NCBI GenBank assembly: GCA_020536535.1
Contig: JAHLWZ010000672.1
Location: forward strand, 65,180 to 129,179
Direction of reading: 5' to 3'
DNA: 64,000 bases
Source of the DNA: Pelomyxa schiedti
Taxonomy: Eukaryota; Evosea; Pelobiontida; Pelomyxidae
Shown here one piece after another: positions 23,301-34,137 of this stretch. A program made the position numbers and the translations under genes. Under the pieces are notes generated by a model. It had not been told where the DNA came from. It saw nothing but the letters and a program-made list of their open reading frames with translations, and searched no databases. Position 1 is the stretch's first letter. The number at the start of each line of letters is the position of its first letter.

Positions 23301-26300
23301 GGCAACTTCGTCTTCTGTTTGATCAGGCGAGGTCTGTGCAACCTTCGATTATCTTTTTTGATGAAATTGATGGTAAGTCACTGTCTTTGGTTTTTCTGGA
23401 AACCCTTTTCAGGGCTCGCTCCTGTGAGATCAAGCAAGCAAGATCAAATACATAGCAGTATTGTATCAACACTACTTGGACTCATGGATGGTCTGGATGA
23501 TAGAGGAAAAGTTGTCATCATAGGTGCCACAAATAGAATTGATTCTATTGATCCTGCATTGAGACGTCCTGGTAGATTTGATAGAGAGTTTCTGTTTCCT
23601 CTCCCAACAAGGGAAGATAGGCTGTAAGTGCTCTCTAACAAATGCTTTTTTTTTTTCCTCGGCCTCATTATCTTCAGGGCTATACTCAAAATACACCTGA
23701 AAGGCTGGTTTCCTCCAATTCAAGAATCTCTTGTGGCCTTTCTTGCAGAACAAACAGTGGGTTATTGTGGTGCAGATCTGAAAGCACTCTGCACAGAGGC
23801 AGTATTGCATGCTATACGGGCAAGATACCCGCAAATTTACAATTCAGAAGAGAGGCTAGAGGTCAATTCAAATGCAGTTGATATCACGGGAGAATGTTTT
23901 GAGAAAGCTATGGAAGGCAACGAATTTCTGCTTTCTGACACAAACAACACTTAATCAAAAAAGGAATTACACCCACTGCCATGCGTTCTGGTGCCTCCTA
24001 TTCTCGGCCGCTTCCACCCCTCCTTGGGCCTTTGCTTAATTCCACTGTTATGGAAGTTCATTCAAAACTCTCCTCTGGTTTTCCCAACTCTGTATTACCC
24101 AAATCCCTATGTACCCCTCTCTGTCTTCTTCTACTTTTAATGACAAGATCAGTGATATCTATTCCAAGGTTGATTATTCACGGAAAGCAAGGTGAGCTTC
24201 TTTTCCTTTCCGTTTTCCTCATATTTACAGGGTTTGGCCAAAATATCATTGGAGCGTCTGTTTTACATAAATTTGAGGATATCCCAGTCTTTTCTTTAGC
24301 TTTACCGACTCTTCTTGCAGATCCAAATTCAAAAGTATGGTATGTTTTGTGTTATGTTGAATTTTATTGGGTTTGCATGTTATATATTGTTGTATGTCAA
24401 ACTTCTCTTTTTAGTTGAACTAACGCTTTACAAGACTGTCGAGGAGGCTGTGGGAAGCACCATTAAGGAAGCTTTACGTCGTCCGCCCTCCATAATATTC
24501 TGGCCCAATATGGATTCATGGTGGTCAAACACTGACGGTCTAAGCCAGACTGTAGTTCTGCAAATGTTGAATGTACGAATTGCCTCTCGATAAAATAAAA
24601 CCCTGGCTAGGAATGCCATTCCGCCAACGTACTGCTTCTTGGAACTGCGGATGTACCTTTTGAAAGCCTTTGCCCTCAATTGCAGCAACTTTTCTTGGGA
24701 GCGTCATACAAAGTGCCCCCTCGCACACATCAGGTCATTTTTTTTTCTTTCAGATCTTGTTTTGACTTTGTCTGAAGGAAATCTTTGAATTTTTTGAATC
24801 TATTTGCCTTGTGGCCCTAACGCACACACAAGCGGAATTTGCAGCTCCGCCTGTGATGCCACCAGCAACAGAACGGCCTCCCAATAAGAGATTACCTCCT
24901 CCCCGGTCTGAAGTGCCTTGTCAAGCTGAAAGGTATTCTCCTTTTTTCTTTCGACATTCCACTCAGAATATAAAGTCGACAAGTTCGCCAGTTGAGAATG
25001 GCCCTGCGAGATATAATCCAAAGTGTATGCACAGAAAAGCAGTACCAAATCTTTTGGAAGAGTGTGGTAGTCCCTTGCACATTAAAGCAGTATTTTAATA
25101 GCAGCCAAGCAAAAACGAGGTAATGAGGAATACTTCGAGAAGGTGAAATACCCCATAAGTCTTGCCACCATTCTAAAGCGAATTGATGACGACGACTATC
25201 CCACTGTTTCAAGCTTCTTGCAGGACATTGAACTTATGGTGTCCAATGCCGTAGAGTATAATGGAGATGACTACACCTCTCAAAAGATAACCACCCGTGT
25301 GTGTAGAGTTGTTTTATGTCAATTATTCATTAAAATTTCCCAAAGGCAAAGGCACTGCGCGATGAGATTCTCGAGGCTGCCGATAAAATTGATCCCTTTC
25401 TCAGAAAGGTCTCCCTTTGCACCCACCAATTCGCCACTCTTACATCTTTAGAGTTGTGAACTCTCCTATCAAAGAAAGAGGAACACTCTCTGGGTTGCGA
25501 ATGCGGGAGCTACACCTCTTAAGCATTTAAGCGCTCCCTCTAAAAGGAGTGAAGAAGGTGAAGTGATAGCACCCCTACCAAAGCGGTCAAGAATTTTCGA
25601 AGCTCCAAACACTCTTCACAATCAATCGCATTCACCATCTCCTCCAATCAGTAACTGCTCTCCTCCCCCAGTGTTCGCTCTCCCCAGCACACCATCAATT
25701 ATCAGTACAACCAATTCATCAAGTGCAACCAGCCCTGAAGGTACCCTACTCCCCACCCCAAAGAACCCTACACTGTCTATTCTGGATGGACCGTGTCAGA
25801 GTGAGGCAACGGGAGGCGTCCTAGAATTTGCACTTCCCCCGTCTACGAAAGATGCTTTTCCCAGTGCTGAACACTCAAGTGCATCATCACCAAGCAGTAC
25901 AACAATTACCACAGCCACAGAGTCAACCGCATCAACATCAACAACCCCCACCTCCACCTCCACCTCAACCTCAACATCCACATCCACATCCACACCAACC
26001 TCAGCCTCGACCTCAACCACAACATCGAGCACCACCTCCACTTCAACATCCGCAGCGTCACTTCCACCACCTCCACCGCCTCCACTGCCGTCTGCCCCAC
26101 CTGAGCACGACTACCCGCAACTAGTACTAGTCACTCCCTATGCAACGGAGATGGCGCGGCAGTGCCAATCCTACCCAGTTGAGTGGTTAGCAACCTTGGC
26201 TGGTAACGCCATATTGCCTGCTATTGGCTCTCTCAGAGGCAAACCTTCCAGTGTTGTCTTGCAGGTATTCACTGCCTGCATCACTTTTCCGCACTAACTT

Positions 26301-26366
26301 CAATGCTAGACAATACGGCAGTGCGTGATGGATAAAATTTTGTCAGAACCACCCTCCCAACCCTGA
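20322..26366 (+). CDS. ATAD2/Yta7-like AAA ATPase with bromodomain
   Basis: One long gene. Exon 1 ([18 protein letters not shown]) splices over a T-rich ~150 nt intron to [20 protein letters not shown], then ~500 residues of Ser/Lys/Asp/Glu-rich nuclear-type disorder (20770-22310). The first AAA domain follows: WDSVGGLKE (~22960), Walker A GPPGTGKT (~23130), [16 protein letters not shown], Walker B IIFFDEID (~23355), [20 protein letters not shown]. The second AAA module is degenerate (HGK-QGFGQ at the P-loop, [12 protein letters not shown] at Walker B), as known for ATAD2. A bromodomain comes next: [48 protein letters not shown] (25000-25290). The Thr/Ser/Pro tail ends at TGA 26366. This order defines the ATAD2/Yta7 family, which remodels H3-H4 nucleosomes at acetylated chromatin. 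One intron at ~23912-23961 appears to use a GC donor. Confidence 0.92.
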
Positions 26367-27756
26367 TGGCCGAAAAAAACTGTTTTCGCCCAAGTGAATG
26401 GCATCAAAAGCCCCAGAACAAAAAAAATCGTTGTGTGTTGGTTAATGTGGGTTGGGACAAACAATGTCAGTGGGCTCTCGTTTTGGTCCCTAACTGTTTC
26501 TTATTTGTCCATTCTGTGCCTTGTTGGGGGTGGGATACTTCTGGGGTGAGTGAGAACTAAAAACCCCCTCACCACCAATTAACTTTAAAAAAGCATTTCT
26601 GTCAATAGATATGTATATTGGAATGTAGTGTCAGTTGAGGAAACAGACACTCGAGGTTTGTTTCTGTTGCCTGTGCTTTATGATGGTGATTCTTGAAGAT
26701 ATGATCAATGACTACGCGATGACATACGAGGATGTTACCGCTTTTCACTCAAATTTTCCACCCAACAATACCTTAATTGTTGTTGCTGGGAGTTCTAACA
26801 TAACCTCAGTGTGCAATTAATCAATTAATTCCTACACATCATTGAAATTAATTAATTTCTCTTTGTAAGGACTTGTGGGAAGAAAATACCACTCTTGGTT
26901 ATTCAATAAAAATTCTTCAATCTGAAGTATCTGTGACATTCCCAGGTAAATTGACTCATCATCTAAAAAGGCATGTGAATTAAGTGTATGCCAGAAAACA
27001 CATTTGCCGGGAGGAGAGAACATTTTTCAGTATCTGGTTTTGGATCAGACTTTTCCGTTCCATTTTACCAGTGCAAAACTGACTATGACTCTAATACTGT
27101 GAGTTCTAGTGTGGAGGGAATTATAAGGCAGTAATTTTCCGAAGATTCAGCTCGCTGCCATAACATCGTTTGATATCACGGTGTACCTCAGCATCTCGAG
27201 TGAATGGAAAATATTATCTGTAGTTGGCCAGTACCCCAACCCCTGGCAGGTTGTACCCCATTGCCAATAATTTTCCTCACACAGTTGCACAGGGCTCTGT
27301 GGAGGAATCCTACAAACAGTTTTCTGCATATGACAAAAGCATACAGCGCCTTGGTACCAGGCTATTAGATGCCAGCACACCACATCCCCCGTTCCACCCA
27401 TCAACTATCACAGCATGGGTTCAGTCCTGGACAGGATGGGTTGGTTCATTCTTTTTGATTGCGGCTGTTGTCTTTGCATTGGCAAGAACTTCCCCTCATC
27501 CTTCCTATACTCTTCCCAATATGCTTCCTAACGCCACAAACAGATTTTGGTACTATTACTCTATCTGCTGTACAGAGCATCACTTCTGAGCCAAGGGCTA
27601 CCACCACCAAAAATAGAGTTGCTGTTATGCCCTGGTTTGGCATTTATTGCCTTCGAGAAACAGTTGGCACAATTGGAAGCAACCAACAAAACACAGACAC
27701 CACAAAATTCCGTCAATCCCACCAACAACCTACCAGTAATTGTTGCCAGTTGGTAG
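26366..27756 (+). CDS. unrecognised membrane protein (N-terminus uncertain)
   Basis: Splicing by composition gives a coherent protein. A short N-terminal exon ([12 protein letters not shown]…) leads to WNVVSVEETDTR, DMINDYAMTYEDVTAFHSNF, NNTLIVVAGSSNITS, DLWEENTTLGYSIKILQSEV and IQLAAITSFDITVYLSIS. Next comes a Trp-rich juxtamembrane stretch AWVQSWTGWVG followed by one hydrophobic helix FFLIAAVVFALA (~27450), and a C-terminal QLAQLEATNK tail ending at 27756. Several N-x-T/S sites and the beta-rich look suggest a lumenal or extracellular domain with a single C-terminal anchor. I do not recognise the family. The ATG at 26366 overlaps the ATAD2 stop by one base (TGATG), so the true start may be further downstream, for example 26680. 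It is convergent with the nitrilase gene. Confidence 0.5.
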
Positions 27757-27807
27757 GAACCTAACACGTTTCTACCAAGTTTATAGACTTGTAGAATGAT
27801 TTTTTGT

Positions 27808-29015
27808 TCAAAGAGTTTTTTTAAGCAAGTCACGGTAAAACTCTGGTTTCCGATCAGCCAAGTAGGGATTTTCGTTCCTTGCTCTAATGTAGTCCGATTT
27901 GTTCTGGTGCAATTCAGTGACAATAAGTTCATTTGAACTCTCACTTGCCCTGACAAGCTCAGTTCCATCAGGTGCTAAAATTCCACTGAGACCACAGAAC
28001 TTGAATTCCAGCATTTCTGGAGGTTGTTGTGTTGCCGGCGTTGCAGCTGTTGCTGTGGGTGTTGATGTAGATGTGCTCGGAGGCGGTGGATTATTGGCAG
28101 GGCACCTTTCCACACCAACGCGGTTGCAGTAGCATATGAATGTGTGATTCTCGTATGCGCGTGCGGGCAGTATTGTCATGTTTATCAACGGGTTGTTGTT
28201 GGCGCTCGGTGTGATGAGTAGGTTCGCTCCTCGCATGCACAGTACCCTCACAAGTTCTGGAAACTCTATATCATAGCAAATCAGGAAGGCGATTTTCCAA
28301 CCTGAAGAAGAAATGTTTGAGCTCCAGAGACAAAGTCGGAAAGGATACCTTGGAATTCAAAGACTGGTGAAAGAATATTGCCTGGTGAAAAGTGCTGCTT
28401 TTCATATTTGCCATAGAGGTGTGTTTTACGGTAGTTGGCAACCTGATTACCCTCCTTATCAATGAATATGACAGAATTGAAGAGTCTATTTTTTTAATTA
28501 ACATTAACGATTTTCTGGGGGGTAAATCTTTGGTATTATTATTGTGAACCAGTGGTTCCTTGCACTATTTAGGATGGATTGAACCTTCCATCATATTCTG
28601 TTTTCTCAGAGTAACCATAAGCAATAGCAACATTGTGTTCCTGTGCCATTTCTGAAACAATCTTACTGGATGGGCCAGTCTGCACTTCAGCAAACTGTGC
28701 ATGCATATTAAAATAAACACTAATTGCTGTGGTCTATATAGAACTATGTGGCCAACAGCATTATTCTACCCATAATAAGCCAATACAGACCTCTCTGAGC
28801 CTCTCCTTTACACCATAGCCACACAAGAACAGTTCAGAGAAAATGACAAGGTCAAGAGACAAAACGCCGGCGCGGGCCACCACAGCCCTCATCACTTCCA
28901 AGTTGTCTCGTGGGCACGTCGTCACGCCACCCTGATAAACCCCAACCCTCAGGAACCTAGGCACCTCAGGCTTTGTTGTCCCACCCGTGTCCGCCGCCGG
29001 TGTTGTTGTGCTCAT
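27808..29015 (-). CDS. nitrilase-superfamily (C-N hydrolase) enzyme
   Basis: This enzyme would hydrolyse a non-peptide C-N bond (amide, nitrile or carbamoyl). The catalytic triad is visible across exons: Glu in LDLVIFSELFLCGYG (~28840), Lys in NYRKTHLYGKYEKQ (~28430), and Cys in IAFLICYDIEFPELVR (~28270), the typical CYDxxFPE context. RVGVYQGGVTTCPRDNLEVM at the start and YENHTFICYCNRVG near 28140 are also typical of the family. A Pro/Thr/Ser linker (~28085-28020) splits the C-terminal part before FCGLSGILAPDGTELV, where most family members have no insert. Residues 1-20 are a disordered Thr-rich leader without a targeting signal. Substrate cannot be deduced. About four short introns. Confidence 0.85.
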
Positions 29016-29274
29016 TTTTAGGGTAATGCACGGCTACGTTTGTGATGATTGGGAAACACAAAAAAAAAGCCAGAGAGTGATGGGTAATAGGGATGAGGAA
29101 ACCCTTTTTTTTTTTGTTTTGTTTTGGTGTTTGGTGTAGTGCTTCTTATGTGTTCCCCCAAAACCGGTATTTCATGTTGAGGGGGTGGATGAGTGGTTAT
29201 GGGAGTTGGTGGGTTTCTTGGGACAAAGCTCACAAGAAACTCATGCAGGATGAAATAATGGTCACGATTAGCCT

Positions 29275-29929
<655 letters not shown>

Positions 29930-30119
29930 TTTCTTCTGTTTTATCTTATTGGATTGTTTTAATTTCTCGATCTGCTCATCGGATGTTGGAACGGTGCCGA
30001 GACATGTGCTTCCTCCGAGGACGCCCCCAAGCTCACTCTTCGGTCTTGATTGGTTTTCCTTTCTGGCATCCAACAGTAACAAGAGATCGTTTTTTTTATT
30101 ATTCTTTAGGAACCAGAGG

Positions 30120-31963
30120 CTAATTGAGAAGCTTGGCAGCTTCAGCCTTGCGTGGTTTTATTTTCAGACGCCACAACAAAATAAGGGCAGGCACAATGAT
30201 TGCAACAAGGAGAGCAAAGGAGCACAGAGCCACTGTACATATGAGCCACACTTCCCAGACACAGGTGTCCGGTTCTGGTCCATGCTCTGTGTACTGCATG
30301 CCTGTGTTTGTGTATGGGCTGTTGCACTGGCACTCCACTTCGTTGTCACATACCACAGCACATGTTCCGTGTCCACCACAGCTGCTCCAGTATTCAGAGG
30401 TTACATAGCACACAAAGTCATCGCCCAGGATCGATGCCGTACCTACGTCCGCGCAACACATTACAGTTGTGTTCTGCAGAGGCCAAGGTGCGCAAGTTCT
30501 TTCGCACAGCTCTTGTGCATCCACTCCACATGCCAAATTGCCGGGGCCATTCACATCAGTGTTGTTCACAAGTATCAATCCGTCTAGTCCCCAGTACTCT
30601 TGGCTTTTATCTAAAGATTCCACGTAAATGCCTCCTCCAAGGTTGCTGGCTGTGTTTCCAGTCATTGTTACTTCGTCGATGAGGTCTCTCGCAACGGTCT
30701 CATAATAGATTGCACCCCCATTCCGTCCTGCAGAGTTGTCATTGAAGTAGGTATTCCACGGAGTAACGCAGTCCCCGCACGTTGACCAAATGGCACCCCC
30801 ATCATTACCTATAGATGAACATTTTACTCAAAGGGAATTCTAAAGTTGGCCAATTTACCGGCATAGTTCCTGTAAAAAGAAGAATCATCTGGTGAAACTC
30901 CGATTGAATCAGTGAAGTAAATTGCACCTCCATTCCCATTGCACGAGTTATCTCCGAAGCTGGCCTTGGGAAACTCAGTGTAGGCACACCCCGTAATAAA
31001 GACGGCTCCACCTTGGCTTTCAGCATGGTTGAGAGACAGGACAAAATAATAAAATTGCCCCTCCCCACAGCTCCTGAAATTAAGGGTTTTAAGATGAGGA
31101 AGGAACCCTTCATTAATTAATTACATACTGAAGATTGATTGCGCCACCGAACTCCGCAGAATTTTGCCGGAAGCTGCCATATCTGAAATCAAAAGTTGGC
31201 ACAGAATCGAAATAGGTAGCGCCACCGCCAACTTCAGCTTGGTTATTGGAAAAATCGCAGTAGCGCCCCACCAAATCTTGAACAGCTGAGACAAAAAGAG
31301 CTCCCCCGTTATACGCGCTGTAGCAACCTTAATATGATGTTATCTTTGACTGAGGAGATAGGGGACCAACCAGTAAAACTCATATTGTTTATGTGCGTTG
31401 AGTTTGAGTTCATCAGTGTGAGGCAGCCGCCCCTCGTGGATTCCAGTCTGTTGGTGCCATTGGCGATTGTAAGAGCTGTTAGAGAAATCGCATAAAAACC
31501 CCCCACGAACAATCCAGGTGCACCACCGCAGTCAATGACTGTGCTGCTCTCACCCTTCCCAATCAAACTGAAGGCAGAGGATGGTCTCAAATAAAGTTAG
31601 TAGGAAAAGCGCGTTGGAGGAAAAAGATACTGTTGATTAACTGTTGTATAATCACTCACATCTACGCAATAGTCACTACCTGCTGCACCACTGTCCTCAG
31701 GTGGATATCGGCCCACACCAATGTCAATAGTCACATTGATACTTTCACCACACAACAGCATACATTGCCTGATAGTCAAACAAGGGCTCAATTCAGACCC
31801 ACAACCAGCCCAGTCGTTACCAATAGTTTCCACATGACTGTAATTCGAAGTAAACAAGGATTGGGTGCCTCAAAAGAAGACTGTCTTACCACAGATAAGA
31901 AGACTGCCCGGTACATATTCCCACGACAAGGAGAACAGCAACCAACGCCAAAAGTCGTTCCAT
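30120..31963 (-). CDS. secreted beta-helix surface protein with one C-terminal membrane anchor
   Basis: The start at 31963 gives a strong signal peptide, MERLLALVAVLLVVGIC, followed by TGQSSYLC. The ectodomain spans ~10 short exons with repeated motifs such as SLIGKGESSTVIDCGG, LTIANGTNRLES, RGGCLTLMNSN and NTASNLGGGIYVES, the G-G-A/G-I and N-x-S pattern of right-handed parallel beta-helix (Pmp-like) proteins. A Cys-rich EGF-like segment follows (SCGGHGTCAVVCDNEVECQC, ~30370). Then comes a single hydrophobic helix (SFALLVAIIVPALILLW, ~30200) and a short basic cytosolic tail ending AAKLLN. This layout predicts a type I cell-surface or phagosomal protein. Its ligand is unknown. Similar proteins form large families in several protists, so paralogues are likely elsewhere. 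Confidence 0.82.
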
Positions 31964-32258
31964 TGGTTCCTTGTGTTTGTTGTTGGAAACCACTTCGCTG
32001 CATTTTGGCTAACGGTTTGATGATTCTCAAAGTTCAGTGGAAGTTTGGACGATGATGGATGTAGTGCTTAAAAAAGCGGTTTGGGCCGCTCGATCAAAAT
32101 TGTGGTTTTCCACCACAAAAAAAGAGTTGTGTTTTGCGTGGTGCAGGCGATTGATTGGGATATGTGATAATCTAGGGATCCTTTGGTTTTTTTTTTTAAA
32201 AGCTTTGTTTTTTATCTACTTGTGTATTTGGTGCCAGTATAGGTCATCTATATATGCT

Positions 32259-32993
32259 TCATTCGTGCTTGTCCTTGGCCAAGTCGACAAGTGTATCCAG
32301 CACGCCTCTTTTGTGAGAGCGTTTGCTTCGCACGGCCACGGCTGCGACGGCGGGGGTGAACGTGTCCCTCACGGTGAGTTTCGGCGACGCCATGTTGGGC
32401 GCCGACGTGGGCCCAGGGGGCGCCCCTGGGCTGTTGTACTTGGCCTGCGGAGGAGGCTCGTAGCGGGGGACAACGGCCAACGGCGTGTAGCTGCCATTGG
32501 GATTGGCATTGGCATTGGGGCTGGTGTTGTACGTGGAATAGGCCGAGGGGGTGGAGGCTTGGCTGGGACTGCCGTAGTAGTAGATTGGGGCTGTCGTGGC
32601 AGTGTTTGGGTTCGGTGACAAGGCCATTCCGGATTGTGGTTGTTGGTACTGGGCAGTGCGAGACGATGACGGCGGTGGTGTGGCTGTGGCCTGTGGCTGC
32701 TGCTGCTGCCCATTGGCGTAGTACTGGCGCAGAAGCTGTTTGTTCTGCTGGTGGGTACTGGCCGCCGTGGAGTATTGTTGTTGTTGTTGTTGTGGTTGCG
32801 GCTGATAGTGTGTGGTTGTAGAGGTAGAGGCGACGGCGGGTGGGTTGGCTACTGCTGCCGCGGCGGACGAGTCGGCGTGGGCTGTTGGGTAGTGGCCGCA
32901 GTAGTCGCAGGCGTTACCGGTGGCTGGGAGCACGTAGTCCGCACAGTCGCACTGGCTGCAGCGACCACGTACCTTGCCTTGCCTATCTCTCAT
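32259..32993 (-). CDS. zinc-motif protein with Gln/Pro-rich tail
   Basis: A 244-residue frame with no introns. Residues 12-42 carry a compact cysteine/histidine cluster, CSQCDCADYVLP then CDYCGHYPTAHA, which looks like a small zinc-binding ribbon (CxxCxC…CxxCGH…H). The remainder is low complexity: Ala/Thr, then Gln-rich with stretches of Gln and Tyr-Gly-Ser repeats, ending in a basic patch KRSHKRGV and a Lys/Asp/Glu tail. Such Cys-Cys-Gly-His motifs occur in various small nucleic-acid or ubiquitin-pathway proteins, but I cannot place this one. It begins ~75 bp from the start of the plus-strand RING gene, so the two genes share a very short divergent promoter. Confidence 0.55.
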   Translation of the reverse strand: MRDRQGKVRGRCSQCDCADYVLPATGNACDYCGHYPTAHADSSAAAAVANPPAVASTSTTTHYQPQPQQQQQQYSTAASTHQQNKQLLRQYYANGQQQQPQATATPPPSSSRTAQYQQPQSGMALSPNPNTATTAPIYYYGSPSQASTPSAYSTYNTSPNANANPNGSYTPLAVVPRYEPPPQAKYNSPGAPPGPTSAPNMASPKLTVRDTFTPAVAAVAVRSKRSHKRGVLDTLVDLAKDKHE

Positions 32994-33068
32994 CCTTTTT
33001 TTCTTTTTTGATTGGGTTTATTTTCCGCGAAATGGAGTTCCAAAACAATTACACCCTCAGGATTTGCA

Positions 33069-34072
33069 ATGGAAAAACAAGCCGTCGCACTCAGCGCATC
33101 GGATTTCAGGCACGAGAGGCACAACGACAAGAATGTGGTCACCGTCAACGACGTGCAGAAGCTCGTCGCCGACAGCACCAGCACCACCACCACCGGCGGC
33201 GTGCCTCCGCCACCACCGCCCACAACAACCGAGAGGCTAGGCCTGATCGGGGGCGGTGCCGCGGCGGCGGCGGCTGCAGCGACCGCGGCCGGGGTTGTCT
33301 CGTGGCGGGCGCTGTCCTCCACCGCCTCCTCCGCCGCGGCGGTGTGCAGCGGTGGGTCGTGTGCGCTGCGCCCGCCCCCCGCTCTTGGCGGCCGGCTCGC
33401 CTCCTCGTCCCTGCCTCGGTGGGGCGGCTCGCTGCTGGGCGCGGGCACCGGCGGGGGGGCGGCCCAGAGCGCACTGGGCGGGGCGGCGAGGCACCTATGC
33501 AGCATCGGCGGCGGCAGCAGCACGGGGGGGCCACGGCTGCCCCTGGCTCCTTCTGGGGGCGGCAGGGGGGGCTCGTCTGGGGGGGCTCAGCTTGCTCTCG
33601 TTGGAGTTGTATGTGCTCGAACTGTTTGTTGTATTTTGGATTGGTTGGTGGGTGTGCTTTTTGTTTTTGATTTTTTTTTTCTTAATAGGTAAGTAAATTA
33701 ATGTGTCGAAAAGGGTGTTGCACTGGCTGCGGCTGCGATTGGTGGGTTGTATTACTATTACTTTTCAAAGAGTGGGGAAGAACCTAGTACTGCAACTACT
33801 CCCACTGCTACAACTCCAACTTCCTGTTCCAACCTCACCTCTGCCTCTCCAATTAGTGAACTTCTTTGCGCACTCTGCATGGAAAATAGGTGAACGTCGT
33901 CCTTCCACCCCTCTCGTTTATTAACATGATTGTGCACTATAGTGTGGACACTGCTCTTGTCCGCTGTGGGCACACTTTGTGCAATACATGCTTACAGCAA
34001 CTGCACACGCCTGTCAACTGCCCATTTTGCAGACAGGCAACCACTGATACCATTAAAATCTTTTTCGTTTAA
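33069..34072 (+). CDS. membrane RING-finger protein, MUL1-like arrangement
   Basis: Exon 1 (33069-~33608) encodes MEKQAVALSASDFRHERHND and a very Gly/Ala/Ser/Pro-rich region at exceptionally high GC. After a ~100 nt intron comes GVALAAAAIGGLYYYYF (~33715-33765), a hydrophobic helix probably spanning a membrane. A Thr/Ser linker follows, then a RING-HC domain split by one intron: LLCALCMENS, then VRCGHTLCNTCLQQL and CPFCRQATTDTIKIFFV at the very C-terminus. The first four and last two cysteines are in place. RING at the extreme C-terminus behind a membrane helix resembles MUL1/MAPL-type E3 ligases of the mitochondrial outer membrane; I infer E3 ligase activity but not the membrane. The first two ATGs (33032, 33069) differ in frame, and 33069 joins the exon structure. 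Confidence 0.72.
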
Positions 34073-34137
34073 ACTGGAAATTTGGCAAGAGAAAAAAAGA
34101 AAATTTTTTGGAATTTCATTCTTTGTTTTCCAATATA

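Noticed and set aside
26366-27756. Resemblance of the Trp-rich juxtamembrane part to TMEM231 (a ciliary transition-zone protein).
   Set aside because: Only the layout and a few Trp residues agree; no conserved block in the ectodomain, so I left it unnamed.
33145-33534. Minus-strand Arg/Pro-rich frames in the GC-rich island.
   Set aside because: High GC removes stop codons in all frames; the plus-strand frame alone continues into a RING domain.
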